Below, piece after piece: positions 8,835-18,402 of a DNA stretch of 64,000 nt. The position numbers and the translations under genes were made by a program. How positions within the stretch are numbered: position 1 is the first letter of the stretch; every line of letters begins with the position of its first letter. The notes beneath the pieces were generated by a model that saw nothing but the letters and a program-made list of their open reading frames with translations, had not been told where the DNA came from and did not search any database. This DNA is from Salinibacter grassmerensis (GTDB taxonomy: Bacteria > Bacteroidota > Rhodothermia > Rhodothermales > Salinibacteraceae), in assembly GCF_947077765.1 (NCBI RefSeq), contig NZ_CAMTTF010000002.1:124001-188000 (forward strand). The letters run 5' to 3'.

Positions 8835-10682
8835 ATGACTTTGCATTCGTCTCCAGCACGTCTCGTTTTTGCGCTCTTGTTGATTGCCGGGGTCGGGGGA
8901 CTCCTCATTGGATGCGACTCGAATGGGGGCATGTCTGGCCCTGAGAATCAGTCGCCGTCCGCAGGCATCTCCCTTGACTCTCGCAGTGGACTGACCGCCG
9001 CCCTCAGCGGTGCGGGCAGCGTCGACGAGGACGGTGAAATCACATCCTATGAATGGACCTTTGGCGATGGGAGTAGCGGGTCCGGCGAAACGGTCGTCCA
9101 CGAGTACGACAGCGATGGCACGTATACGGCTGAACTGATTGTCAGCGACGGCGAAGGAGCGGCGGACACCACGCAGATGGACGTGATGGTGAGCCGCACG
9201 CCGACGACCTTCGACGTGACGATTGAGAACGTCGGGGGCGTGACGCCGATCACCAAGAGCGGTGTGTTTACGCCCGCGGATGAGGCCACCGGCAACAACA
9301 TGCCGCCGCTCACGCCGGGTGAGGCATTCGAGTTTTCCTTCGAGGTGGGGCAGAGCGAGCTTCCCCAGACCGGAATGGCTCTTTCCTTTGCGTCGATGTT
9401 CATCCAGTCAAACGACGCCTACTATGCCTTCGGCCCGGGCGGGTTGCCGCTCTTCAAGGAAGGTGACGACCCCAACACCGACCGCGACAACACCCCCATC
9501 GGCCTGAACGGCCCTGACAACGTGACTGATGAGGTGGGCCTGTACGACGCTGGGACGGAGGTCGATCAGCAGCCCGGTGCTGCGAGTAGCAACAACCAGG
9601 CACCGCGCCAGGACGCCTTCGACCAGGGCCCGAACGAGAACGGAACGGTCACGCTCATTGAGGACATCAACGAGGATGGTGATCTTGAGGATGACGCTAA
9701 CGGCAACGGGCAGTTGGACACAGACAACAACGAGTTCAAATATCCGGCCACTGACGATGTGCTCGACGTGACAGTGAGCAGCCAGATGGACGACGAGACC
9801 GGAAGCATCCAGTTTACCGTCCGGATCGAGAACACCGGGGGCCCGACGACTGTCAACGGGGCGCCCTTCGTGATCTCCCCGGGCACCTTTGCTGCCCACT
9901 TCGACCAGACGCCGGGCGGCGACGAGGTGGCCTTCCCAGGGCACAACGCTGGCCAAGGCGCGGCCGCGGGACCGGGCATCGAGGCCATTGCCGAGGATGG
10001 GCGGCCGACGGGGAAGCTCGACTCGGATACGAAGCCCGGTGAGCCCGCCGGTAACCACTTCGCGACGCTGAGCGGCCTCACCGGCGTCACGGTGCCTCTC
10101 TCCCCGGGAGCATATGCCGCTCATACCGACGCCGTTCAAGCGTTTGCGACGGGGGAAAGCGCCTCCCCCGGCATCGAGGGCGTCGCAGAAGACGGCACGC
10201 CAGGGACCCTTGGGAGCGAGCTTGAGGCATCAGGAAGCGACGATATCCGGGACGCGGGTGTCTTCAACACGCCCGATGCCGCAGGGGAAGCAGGCCCGCT
10301 CGCACCGGGCAACAGCTACTCCTTCGAGGTCGACGCGCAGCCCGGCGAGCGCCTCTCATTCGCGACGATGTACATCCAGTCGAATGACCTCTTCTACGGC
10401 GTTCAGCCGGAGGGGCTGCCGCTCTTCTCCAACGACGCTCCGCTGAATGGTGCTATGACGGAGGAGGTGATCCTCTACGACGCGGGGACTGAGGGCGATG
10501 AGGAGCCGGGGACCGGTCTCAACCAAGCCCCGCGCCAGTCTGGTGCGGACACGGGGCCGGAGGGTGAGGGAAGCATCGTCGAGGTGACCAATACCGACAG
10601 CGATCGCTTCCTCGAAAACGATGGGTTCGCGTACGAGGAGACCGAGAACGTGGTGAAGGTGACGATCACGCCGCAGAACTGA
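8835..10682 (+). CDS. Lipoprotein with a PKD domain and two spondin-N-like domains
   Basis: 615 aa. The N-terminal signal ends in a lipobox (LLIGC), so Cys27 is probably lipidated and the protein anchored outside the cytoplasmic membrane. Residues about 45-120 form a PKD-type beta domain (ITSYEWTFGDG core). Two spondin-N-like modules follow. The first (about 124-310) contains SFASMFIQSNDAYYAFGPGG and LPLF; the second (about 415-605) contains SFATMYIQSNDLFYGV and LPLF, and both end in YDAGTE-type and NQAPRQ segments. The intervening stretch repeats parts of the second half of the module (GIEAIAEDG and GIEGVAEDG). The protein is very acidic and Gly-rich. A surface adhesion or matrix role is inferred from the domains only. 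Confidence 0.85.
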   Translation: MTLHSSPARLVFALLLIAGVGGLLIGCDSNGGMSGPENQSPSAGISLDSRSGLTAALSGAGSVDEDGEITSYEWTFGDGSSGSGETVVHEYDSDGTYTAELIVSDGEGAADTTQMDVMVSRTPTTFDVTIENVGGVTPITKSGVFTPADEATGNNMPPLTPGEAFEFSFEVGQSELPQTGMALSFASMFIQSNDAYYAFGPGGLPLFKEGDDPNTDRDNTPIGLNGPDNVTDEVGLYDAGTEVDQQPGAASSNNQAPRQDAFDQGPNENGTVTLIEDINEDGDLEDDANGNGQLDTDNNEFKYPATDDVLDVTVSSQMDDETGSIQFTVRIENTGGPTTVNGAPFVISPGTFAAHFDQTPGGDEVAFPGHNAGQGAAAGPGIEAIAEDGRPTGKLDSDTKPGEPAGNHFATLSGLTGVTVPLSPGAYAAHTDAVQAFATGESASPGIEGVAEDGTPGTLGSELEASGSDDIRDAGVFNTPDAAGEAGPLAPGNSYSFEVDAQPGERLSFATMYIQSNDLFYGVQPEGLPLFSNDAPLNGAMTEEVILYDAGTEGDEEPGTGLNQAPRQSGADTGPEGEGSIVEVTNTDSDRFLENDGFAYEETENVVKVTITPQN

Positions 10683-10734
10683 GTGGAGGGGTCGGTCGAC
10701 CAAGCAGGCACGATGTCCACATAGGTCCCCCTCT

Positions 10735-10766
10735 CCCGCCCGGTGGCTGTTTGGCCGCCGGGCGGG
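10735..10766. terminator. Strong hairpin between convergent genes
   Basis: A 13-bp GC-rich stem (5' arm 10735-10747, 3' arm 10754-10766, one G-T pair) with a 6-base loop. It sits in the 103-base gap between the spondin lipoprotein and the convergent M32 carboxypeptidase. There is no long T-run on either side, but position and stability fit a bidirectional terminator. Confidence 0.6.
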
Positions 10767-10785
10767 CGTGTTTGGGGCGGTCAGT

Positions 10786-12291
10786 TTATGACAGGCCGTA
10801 CAGGCCCCCGAATTTCTCGTGGGCGTACTCCAGCCACGGATCGGCCGACAGGTTGTCTCCGGTGGCGCGCTCCAGGATGCCCGGCGCGGTGAGTTTGCGG
10901 CCGTGTCGGTGGACACGGGCGCGGAGCCAGTCGAGCAGCGGGGCAAAGTCGCCGTCGGCAATGTGCGCCGGCAGGCCCGGCAGGTCGTCCTCGATGGTGT
11001 CCATGAGTTGGGCCGCCGTGAGGGTCCCGAGCGTGTAGGTGGGGAAGTACCCGAAGGCGCCCTGCGACCAGTGCACGTCCTGCAGCACGCCGTTGGTGTC
11101 CGTGTCGGGCACCACGCCGAGGGAGGCGTCCATCGCCTCGTTCCACCGGCTGGGCAGGTCGTTGACGGAGAGGGCTCCGTCGATGAGGCCGCGTTCCAGC
11201 TCGAAGCGGAGCATGACGTGCAGGTGGTAGGTCACCTCGTCGGCCTCCACACGAATGAGGGACGGCTCCACCCGGTTGATGGCACGGTAGAACGGCTCCA
11301 GGGCCACGCCGCCGAGGGCGTCAGGGAAGTGGTCTTTCAGGGCTGGCAGGTAGTGGCGCCAGAACGGGCGGCTGCGGCCCACGTGGTTCTCCCAGAGGCG
11401 CGCCTGTGACTCGTGGATGCTGAGCGAGGTCCCGTCCCCCAGCGGCGTGCGGGCGAGCGACGGGTCGATGCCCTGTTCGTACAGGCCATGCCCGGCCTCG
11501 TGGATCGTGGAGAACAGGGCCGACCCCACGTTGTCCTCGTCGTAGCGTGTGGTAAGGCGCACGTCGTCCGGCGAGAAGGACATCGTGAACGGGTGGGCCG
11601 ACACGTCCTGCCGCCCCCGGTCGAGGTCGTACCCGAAGTCCGCGATCACCGACCGCCCGAAAGCCCGCTGCTCGGACTGCGGGTAGGTGCCGCGAAGAAT
11701 CTCATTATTGATCTGTGGCGCATTGTCGATGGTGTCGACGAGGGGGACGAGGGCGTCGCGCAAGGTATCGAATAGCGTCACGACCTCGGCGGTGGTGCGG
11801 CCCGGCTCGTACTCCGTCAGGAGGGCGTCGTACGGCTCATTCTCGTAGCCGATGGCTTCGGCCTTCTCCACGGACAAGTCCACGAGCGTTTCCAGGTGGG
11901 GAGCAAACCGCGAGAAGTCGTCGTTCTGCCGGGCTTGCTTCCACGCCTGTTGGGCCTGGGACTTGGCCTTCGACAGCTCCGCGACGAGCGACGACGGGAC
12001 GCGCACGGCCCGTTCGTAGTCGCGGCGGGTGACGCGGATGAGCGCCGCGTCGGGATCGAGCGGATCGGTGTCGTCGACGGCGTCGGCCGCTTGGTCGAGC
12101 AATACGCCGGTCTGGTCGTCCACGAACCGCTCGTGGGCGGTGGACTGGAGGGTGGAGAGTTGCTGGGCCCGGGCCTCCGCGCCGCCGTCCGGCATGTGGG
12201 TCTCCTGGTCCCAGGTGAGCACCGCGGCGGCAGACTTCAGGTCTTCGATGGGGGCGAGGTGAGTGCGGAGATCCTCGACGGGGGTGGACAT
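10786..12291 (-). CDS. M32 family carboxypeptidase (Taq type)
   Basis: 501 aa with the ATG at 12291 (MSTPVEDLR), the family's usual length; the frame continues upstream but without similarity. It is a cytosolic zinc carboxypeptidase that removes C-terminal residues from peptides. Motifs seen are the HPF segment (VSAHPFTMSF), DVRLTTRY, the zinc site HEAGH at 264-268 and the third ligand Glu in the SIHESQARLWEN segment. A GIDP loop follows the zinc helix. No signal peptide. It may be the second peptidase of this window involved in peptide recycling, with the M42 enzyme at 3.6 kb. No operon partner. Confidence 0.94.
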   Translation of the reverse strand: MSTPVEDLRTHLAPIEDLKSAAAVLTWDQETHMPDGGAEARAQQLSTLQSTAHERFVDDQTGVLLDQAADAVDDTDPLDPDAALIRVTRRDYERAVRVPSSLVAELSKAKSQAQQAWKQARQNDDFSRFAPHLETLVDLSVEKAEAIGYENEPYDALLTEYEPGRTTAEVVTLFDTLRDALVPLVDTIDNAPQINNEILRGTYPQSEQRAFGRSVIADFGYDLDRGRQDVSAHPFTMSFSPDDVRLTTRYDEDNVGSALFSTIHEAGHGLYEQGIDPSLARTPLGDGTSLSIHESQARLWENHVGRSRPFWRHYLPALKDHFPDALGGVALEPFYRAINRVEPSLIRVEADEVTYHLHVMLRFELERGLIDGALSVNDLPSRWNEAMDASLGVVPDTDTNGVLQDVHWSQGAFGYFPTYTLGTLTAAQLMDTIEDDLPGLPAHIADGDFAPLLDWLRARVHRHGRKLTAPGILERATGDNLSADPWLEYAHEKFGGLYGLS

Positions 12292-12510
12292 GGAGCGGCA
12301 GAATGGTTTACGGAACATGCTTGAAAACGAACGAAAGGGAACTGATCGGGTGCCGGTGCGGACCGGGGACACAGGTCGAATTGGATGGGCCTTCTCAAGA
12401 AGGGAGGGCTCTCAAAACGTCTTTTCCTATCGAAACATTCGGTGAAAGAGGAATTTCTCTTCTAGGACTTCGTCTCGTCCTCTCGCTAGAGCAAAGCGTG
12501 TCGGTCCCCG

Positions 12511-12807
12511 ATGGCAGATTCGATCCCGGAATGGCACGAGATTGATTTCTGGAGTTCGTATCCGATCAACTGGCCGGCCCTCTGGGCCATCGGTGCACTG
12601 ATGGCTGGCGTTGTCGGGATTTCTGTTTGGGGGGCCGACTACTGGGGCGCGGGAATGGTTTTGGGAATTGGGATTGGAAGCGGATGCTTCATGTGGGCCC
12701 AAATGCGGGAGCAATGGGGCGCCGAGGCCAGTGGGTGGCGCTACGCAGGGTTCGGGGCGTATGGACTCGTGACGCTGGTGCAAATCGTCCGGCTGATTCT
12801 GGTCTGA
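12511..12807 (+). CDS. Small membrane protein, unknown function
   Basis: 98 aa. Three hydrophobic segments are predicted by eye: about 20-40 (NWPALWAIGALMAGVVGI), 44-62 (a Gly-rich GAGMVLGIGIGSG stretch) and 76-97. A short acidic N-terminus precedes them. No family was recognised. The ATG is followed directly by coding-like composition. It lies alone between two gene-poor stretches and is not obviously part of an operon. Confidence 0.55.
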   Translation: MADSIPEWHEIDFWSSYPINWPALWAIGALMAGVVGISVWGADYWGAGMVLGIGIGSGCFMWAQMREQWGAEASGWRYAGFGAYGLVTLVQIVRLILV

Positions 12808-13391
12808 GGACGAGTCAGGGGCGGGTGCGTGCCGGAAGGAGTTCATGCTGATGCATCGTCACGCCAACGCGCAGGGTCGTTGCCCGAGACCCGGCCGTTC
12901 AAATTTGAACCGCTGTGCCTCGCTGGTCGGTGTTCCATCATTGCCTCCGGGTCTGCCGGGAAGCTAGTGCTGGCAGGCGTCTTCTTGAGCAGTGTCGTGC
13001 GGGAAGTGGCCCCGAAGCCGATCCATTCCTCCTAGTGGTAGAAGGCCTGCTCTCGTTCGGGCGGGCTCATGCCGCTGTATGGGTCGTGATGGGCCCCGCC
13101 CCGGACTCGGGATGGATCCGCGGCTCCGTCAGTCCCTGCGCTTTGGACGTACACGCTTCGGGAGGGGATGGCGGCAGTCACCGACGCCGCGTCGACGTTC
13201 CGGGGGCGGTCACGTGTCGTCTATTTCTGGGATGAGACCCGCTGCTCTGCTCGTCGCGGCGGTCGTGATCGAGGCGATCGACCCGAACGGCAGCCTCGTT
13301 CGAGAAAAGCCTCCCGGCGTTGAACCAGCATCAACGAGTTCTATATGTTTTGTCCCAGAAATTTTTCACACTCACTTCGCCGTGTTCCATC
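12808..13391. other. 584-base stretch without a supported gene
   Basis: Open frames here have no recognisable protein features. The stretch holds a perfect 14-bp palindrome, GTTCAAATTTGAAC, at 12897-12910. Just before the CPBP gene is an AT-rich patch with TATGTTTTG at 13344-13352, about 40 bases ahead of the ATG, which loosely resembles the Bacteroidota -7 element TAnnTTTG. Confidence 0.4.
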
Positions 13392-14324
13392 ATGACGTTT
13401 CTGTCCGAAGGGAAATCCCTAGAAGGAGATGCGAACGAGCCCCCAGATGCAGATTTCGATTCCTCCTCGACGGCCCTGGCCCGCATTCGCGTGCGTCACC
13501 TTGCCCTCTGGGCCGCGTTCTCGCTTTTCGGGGTGGTGGGGCTGCTGATCGCATTCGGGCTTGAGCCTGGGGGGGACGTGTCGGAACGCATGTTGGGGAT
13601 GGGTGTCATCGGGCTTATGACCGTCGGGTGGCTCAGTTATGCCCTTTGGAAACAGGAATTGGACTTGCGCGCGCTGTTTGGCCCGCTTCCGTCGTGGCCC
13701 TCGGCGTGGGGACTCGCTCTAGTCGGCGTTCTTGCGGTCGATCTTCTGAACAGCGCCGAGTTTCACCTGCTCGTTCCTTGGCTGGAGCAGGTCGCCCCCT
13801 GGCTGGCCGACCGGTACGTGATGAATGCCGTGGAGGCGCCCGCGGGAGCGAGTGCGTATCTTCGCCTGATTGCCTCGGTCGTGATTGCGGCCCCACTTCT
13901 GGAAGAGTTCCTCTTCCGAGGCGTGGTGTATCAGCGCTGGGCCTACGCCTGGGATCGCCCGGCCCTCGCGCTGGGGGCTGCCGCCGTGCCGTTCGCGTTG
14001 CTGCACGGCCACGTTCTCGGTGCATTTGTCTTCGCGGGGGTGACCACGCTTCTCTACCTTCACACTCGCAGCCTTTGGGTCCCCATTGGGATGCACGCCG
14101 TCGGGAACGCGAGTGCTCTACTCGGGGGGATTCCGACGGAAGCCGGATTCGAGTTCGTCACAGGTGGGGCGCGTACCGGGGCCTTCGGATGGGCCTGTCT
14201 GGCCGTGTCGGGACTCCTCCTGGCCTGGTTCCTCAGGCGGTGCGGCCCGGCGCTTTATGAGCCGCTTCCGTACGCCGCGCATGAGCGCGCTGCGAACCGG
14301 CCGCGCGCTGCCCAGAATCCGTAG
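13392..14324 (+). CDS. CPBP family intramembrane metalloprotease
   Basis: 310 aa from the ATG at 13392 (MTFLSEGKS). The N-terminal 40 residues are acidic and cytosolic. About eight hydrophobic segments follow. The CPBP/Abi (Rce1-like) motifs are present in order: EEFLFRG with the Glu-Glu-x3-Arg signature, FALLHGH for the second motif, and a C-terminal HAVGN motif. The family includes intramembrane proteases that process prenylated or other membrane proteins and bacteriocin self-immunity proteins; the substrate here is unknown. It starts the + strand membrane-protein block that leads into the DUF5687 cluster 141 bases later. Confidence 0.88.
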   Translation: MTFLSEGKSLEGDANEPPDADFDSSSTALARIRVRHLALWAAFSLFGVVGLLIAFGLEPGGDVSERMLGMGVIGLMTVGWLSYALWKQELDLRALFGPLPSWPSAWGLALVGVLAVDLLNSAEFHLLVPWLEQVAPWLADRYVMNAVEAPAGASAYLRLIASVVIAAPLLEEFLFRGVVYQRWAYAWDRPALALGAAAVPFALLHGHVLGAFVFAGVTTLLYLHTRSLWVPIGMHAVGNASALLGGIPTEAGFEFVTGGARTGAFGWACLAVSGLLLAWFLRRCGPALYEPLPYAAHERAANRPRAAQNP

Positions 14325-14464
14325 TGCAACAGCACTGCCGTGGGCGTCTCCTCACGTGGACATCGACCACGTTCGCCGTTGGGGCTGTCGTGGAGCCCGC
14401 GGCACCGGGGGCATCGACGGTGCGCAAGCCCGTCCAATCGCTTTTCCCAAACAGGGGGTGACCG

Positions 14465-16033
14465 GTGAGCTATTTTTCCTTGCTCCGCCACCAGTGGCAT
14501 GCCGTGGGTCCAAGAGCGTCTTCGGCACGAACGGCCCTGCAGATCGGAGGGGCGGTCTTCCTTTTGTTGCTTGTGGCGGGGGCGGGCGTGTGGGCCGAGG
14601 CGTGGATCCGAGCATTTCGGCCCGGCGCAAACCCAGTCCGGTGGGTAAGCTCGCTGGGGCTTCCGCTCGGGGCGCTCTATGTCGTCGGGCGCAGCTACCA
14701 GTCCCCGCTGGGACTGCGGCCGTATTTGCCTCTCCCCGTCCGGTCGACCCGGCTGGTCCGCTTCGCGCTGACATATGCCCTGCTCCACCCGATCAATGTC
14801 GTGCTTCTCGCGCTCGGTGTGGGGTTCTGGGCGCAAACCGTGATGCCGGCTCACGCCTGGGGGGCGAGTCTAGCGTACGGAGGGGGCGCGTTGCTCGGAC
14901 TCGGAAGTGCCACTCATCTTGCTCGTCTGTTTGCGCGAGCCCTGGCGCGGCGTCCGCTCCGGGTCGCGCTGCTCGTGGCGGGCGGAGGACTGGTCGGGTG
15001 GGCGGGCGTGGCCACAGGAACGGTGCCTGTGCTTGCCTACTCCGAGTGGCTGTTTGTCGGGGGGCTGGAGTTTCGCCCAGTGCCGATAATGCTCCTCGCC
15101 GGGACGTACGGCGGCGCCCTGATGCTGCATCGGCGCCACGTGCGGCGGCGTCTCTCCCTGGACGATACACGAGGCGAGCGGAAGGCAGGCACGGACCCGG
15201 CTGGGGAAGAGGGCGACCCGCAGCCGACGGCGCCGGAGGTCGGAATGTTGAGTCGGGCCATAGACCGTCTACTGCCGCTCGGGAGTCAACGTGGCGTGGA
15301 CAGAGGATTCAGAGATGCGAATTCCAAAATCTGGGCGCTCCTAGCGGTGGAGTGGCGCCTCGTAAGCCGCAACCGGCAGCCGCGACGCCTGGGTATATTA
15401 CTGGCCTTCCCCCCGCTCGTCGCCCTCATTGGAGGCCTCGGGGCCGCCACCTCGGGAACGATGGCCTACGAAGGATCCACACTCTTCATCTGGGGCGTCA
15501 CCGTTGGGGGCTGGGTGGTTGACTACGGAGGGCGGCTATTCGGGTGGGAAGGAGCGCGTCTGCAGGGAATTCTGACGCGGGAGGTCCAGGTTCGAGAGCT
15601 GCTAAGGGCGAAGGTGGCTGCGCTCGTGCTCGGCACGCTGGTGCTCTGGGTCATCCCGCTTCCGGTCTTCGCTCTGGTGAGCCCTGCGGCTCTGGGGCTC
15701 CACGCCGCATTTTTGGTCTACATCCTCGGCTGGGGCGTGCCTGTGATGGTCGTGACGGCCCCGTTGGCCCGGACTCCCATCGACCTCAATAGTCGCGGGG
15801 TCTTCAGCGGGACAGGCCTTGGGGGACGATACGTCAGCACGATCGCCCTCCTGTGCCTTCCGGCGGTCGGGCTCTTCGTGTGGGCCGACACCACGTTCCG
15901 TTTTGCTTTGGGCCTGGCGATTCTTGGCGGCATCTCGGGCCTCCTCACGCCCCTGTGGATGCGTGTGCTCCGGGTTGCATGGCGACGATACCGACACGAC
16001 ATGCTGGCTGCCTTTCGTGAGGCGGACAGGTAG
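14465..16033 (+). CDS. DUF5687-like ABC permease, paralogue 1
   Basis: 522 aa from a GTG start (VSYFSLLRHQW). About a dozen hydrophobic helices. The N-terminal LLRHQW start, the LPLPVRSTRLVRF segment (about 90-105) and the mid-protein FGWEGARLQGIL segment match those of the four paralogues that follow, and the last resembles the SW-x-FDGLL motif of Bacteroidota DUF5687 proteins. These are thought to be membrane subunits of ABC-2-type exporters. This copy is the most divergent: the VAEVxPGxxPL block of the others is replaced by an AFRPGANPVRW segment. A central charged loop (about 225-260) separates the two halves. It probably uses the ATPase encoded at 18.6 kb. Confidence 0.8.
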   Translation: MSYFSLLRHQWHAVGPRASSARTALQIGGAVFLLLLVAGAGVWAEAWIRAFRPGANPVRWVSSLGLPLGALYVVGRSYQSPLGLRPYLPLPVRSTRLVRFALTYALLHPINVVLLALGVGFWAQTVMPAHAWGASLAYGGGALLGLGSATHLARLFARALARRPLRVALLVAGGGLVGWAGVATGTVPVLAYSEWLFVGGLEFRPVPIMLLAGTYGGALMLHRRHVRRRLSLDDTRGERKAGTDPAGEEGDPQPTAPEVGMLSRAIDRLLPLGSQRGVDRGFRDANSKIWALLAVEWRLVSRNRQPRRLGILLAFPPLVALIGGLGAATSGTMAYEGSTLFIWGVTVGGWVVDYGGRLFGWEGARLQGILTREVQVRELLRAKVAALVLGTLVLWVIPLPVFALVSPAALGLHAAFLVYILGWGVPVMVVTAPLARTPIDLNSRGVFSGTGLGGRYVSTIALLCLPAVGLFVWADTTFRFALGLAILGGISGLLTPLWMRVLRVAWRRYRHDMLAAFREADR

Positions 16034-16262
16034 GCTGTGTTCTACATCGTTATGGGGGCAGAGGACATCGGACACAGGGGCGAAGACTCTGTCTGCCGCT
16101 CTGCCCGAGGAAATGGGTCGAGATGATCCGGGGGCGGAGTGGAAAGTCCGTCTGTCTTGACCGAAACATTCAAGAGTCGAGAAAGATGAAGTTCTGGCGT
16201 TCAATTTGGAGATCCTGTGTAGGTGCAGACCCGCGCACTCCTGTCCCAGCAGCTTGTCCGTC

Positions 16263-16793
16263 ATGAGTTCTCGCGCGAACGACCAGGGGGGCGAGGTGCC
16301 CAAACGTCCCCGTACCGAGGACGCAGAAGTATACCGCTACGGGAGGCCCTACCGGTGGCTGGCGTACAGCGCAGTAGGCGTCACTGCACTTTCCCTCTGT
16401 GCTGTTATCTGGGCGCTTTTCACGACTGGAGGGGCCGATGTGAACTGGGGAGCGTACGCGGGTCTCGCCGGTGGGCTAGGGGGGGCGGCCGCAACGGCCC
16501 CCGTACTTCTCTCGGAGCTGTACCTGACGGAGGATCGGCTTCGCAAAGAGTGGTCGCTCCGGCCGAACCGGGAGGTGTGCCTTCACGACGTGCGTCGCGT
16601 CTTTATCGGGGGAGTGAGTGTTGAGCTCTACGTCGACTCCGACCACGATCCAGACCTCACCTTCAACCGAAACGTGCAGGACGGCGACGATCTGATTGAG
16701 AAATTGGTCGGCCGTCTGCCGGCGAGTGCGCGGGTCGATCATCCTTCCGGTGAACTGAGCGAGCGGCTAGGGGAGCGGTGGACCGCGGCGTAG
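16263..16793 (+). CDS. Two-helix membrane protein with PH-like C-terminal domain
   Basis: 176 aa from the ATG at 16263 (MSSRANDQG); a longer reading from 16206 is possible. A charged N-terminus of about 35 residues precedes two membrane helices (about 35-57 and 60-85, the second Gly/Ala-rich). A cytosolic beta-rich domain follows (TEDRLRKEW, VRRVFIGG, VELYVDSDHDPDLTF) that looks like a small PH-like fold. No named family was recognised. Its place between the first two DUF5687 permease genes suggests an accessory role in that system, but nothing in the sequence proves it. Confidence 0.65.
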   Translation: MSSRANDQGGEVPKRPRTEDAEVYRYGRPYRWLAYSAVGVTALSLCAVIWALFTTGGADVNWGAYAGLAGGLGGAAATAPVLLSELYLTEDRLRKEWSLRPNREVCLHDVRRVFIGGVSVELYVDSDHDPDLTFNRNVQDGDDLIEKLVGRLPASARVDHPSGELSERLGERWTAA

Positions 16794-16881
16794 AGGCGCC
16801 ACTCCATTCCCGCCGTGCCACCGGGGCGCTTCGTCGACTTCTGGGGACAGTCACGCATACCAGCCGCCTCCCATCACCCGT

Positions 16882-18402
16882 ATGCCGCTCTGGAGAGTCC
16901 TTCGTCACCGCCTCTGCGCGTTCCGCCGCGTGCCATTTTTTGAGCGACGGGCCCTTTCGGTCATCCTGGGCGGGTTTATGGCCCTGTATCTGGGCGGGGG
17001 GCTGGTGCTTTTTGGGCTGTTTTTCGACGATCTGGTGCAGAGCGTAGCGCCAGGCCGCGATCCGCTGCTCGTGGCGAGCCGCGGGTTGCTGCCGCTGGGC
17101 CTCCTCTACGCCGCGGTGCGGGTGTTCATCGAGTCGGGGCTCGGGGTCGACGTGCGGCCGTACCTGGCGCTGCCGCTCCGACGGTCCGTTCTCGCGGGCG
17201 TCGGGACCGTGGTGGCCCTGTTCAGCCTGTGGAATGCGGTGCCGCTGGCCTTCATCGTGACGGTCGGCGTGGAGGCGGCAGTGGAAGGGGCCCTGGGGCC
17301 CGCATTGCGGTTTGGTCTCGTCAGTGTGGGCGTCCTGGCGGTGGTGACGTACGCGGTGCCGATGTTGCGACGGCTGGTTTCACGACATCCCTTATTTGCC
17401 GTCACGGGCGTGCTGCTCGTCGTGGGAAGCGTCGGCCTCGAAGCGGTTGACGCTGTAGCGGGAGCCGCCTCACTGCTCGATCTGTCGGGATGGATGCTGG
17501 GAGGAACCGTGGACGGACGCTTGGGGCCCACCGTCGCTACGATCCTCGTGCTGGGCGGGATTGGGGGCGGGTACGTTCGGTGGCTACGGACGGAAATGGA
17601 CCTCGATCGGGGGACGCGAACGACATCGTCTCCCGGTCAGGCCAGTGATCGGCTCGGCCCTCTCACCGCGTACGGTCCGGCGGCGCGGGAGGCCGTGTTG
17701 GAATTGCGGCTCGTTCTGCGGAACTCGAAGCCCCGGCTCTCACTCTTTTCGACCCTACTCATTGCGGGAGCGGTTGCGTTTCTGGGCTACGTTGTCGGCA
17801 GCTGGGCGGGGCTGCGTGAGTTGCTCTCCGGCACCCAACTGCTGAACACGGCACTCTGGCAGGGGCTCTTTGGGACGGGCGCGTTCGTCCTCTTCCACGG
17901 AGTCAACGGGTTCAGTTGGGAGGGCGGACACTTCGAGGCAACAATGGCCCGTCCGGTATCGGTGCAGAACCGGATCGATGGGAAACTGCTCCTCCTCGGC
18001 GCGAGCGTCGTCTTGTGTTTCCTGGTTCCACTGCCGGTGTTCGTCGCCACGGGCAGCCCCGTCTGGGCGCTCCATGCCGCCTTCGGCCTCTACAACCTCG
18101 GCGTCCTGGTGCCCGCGGCGGTGGCCGGGGCTACGTTCAACCGAAAAGCCCTGGTGCTGGATAACAGCATGCTGATTGAGGCGAATGTCTCGGCGGGCCG
18201 TATTGCCATTGCGTTGCCCGTGATGGTTCTGCCCATTGGTCTTCTTGGGCTGCTTCCCGACGTCGGGGAGGCACTGATGCTCATCGGGGGGCTCGGGGGC
18301 GTCTCGCTGGTGGCCCTTCCGCTCTGGCGCCGCGGCCTCACAGCCCTCTACCGACGAAACCGGCACGCGATGGCGCGCGGCTTTCGGGCGTCGCGGGAGT
18401 AA
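16882..18402 (+). CDS. DUF5687-like ABC permease, paralogue 2
   Basis: 506 aa. It begins MPLWRVLRHRL and shows the family blocks FFDDLVQSVAPGRDPLL (about 48-65), DVRPYLALPLRRS (about 90-103) and FSWEGGHFEATMARP (about 345-360), with about twelve membrane helices. A basic/acidic loop of about 30 residues (240-270) joins the two halves. It lies 88 bases after the PH-like gene and 203 bases before the ATPase gene. Like its paralogues it ends in a basic RNRHAMARGFR tail, a feature shared by all five copies in varied form (RHDML, RHAML, KHGML, RHAMA). Confidence 0.85.
   Translation: MPLWRVLRHRLCAFRRVPFFERRALSVILGGFMALYLGGGLVLFGLFFDDLVQSVAPGRDPLLVASRGLLPLGLLYAAVRVFIESGLGVDVRPYLALPLRRSVLAGVGTVVALFSLWNAVPLAFIVTVGVEAAVEGALGPALRFGLVSVGVLAVVTYAVPMLRRLVSRHPLFAVTGVLLVVGSVGLEAVDAVAGAASLLDLSGWMLGGTVDGRLGPTVATILVLGGIGGGYVRWLRTEMDLDRGTRTTSSPGQASDRLGPLTAYGPAAREAVLELRLVLRNSKPRLSLFSTLLIAGAVAFLGYVVGSWAGLRELLSGTQLLNTALWQGLFGTGAFVLFHGVNGFSWEGGHFEATMARPVSVQNRIDGKLLLLGASVVLCFLVPLPVFVATGSPVWALHAAFGLYNLGVLVPAAVAGATFNRKALVLDNSMLIEANVSAGRIAIALPVMVLPIGLLGLLPDVGEALMLIGGLGGVSLVALPLWRRGLTALYRRNRHAMARGFRASRE

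Noticed and set aside
12915-13564. Overlapping open frames in the gap before the CPBP gene
   Set aside because: No membrane segment, domain or plausible start context, and the part beyond 13392 overlaps the CPBP gene.
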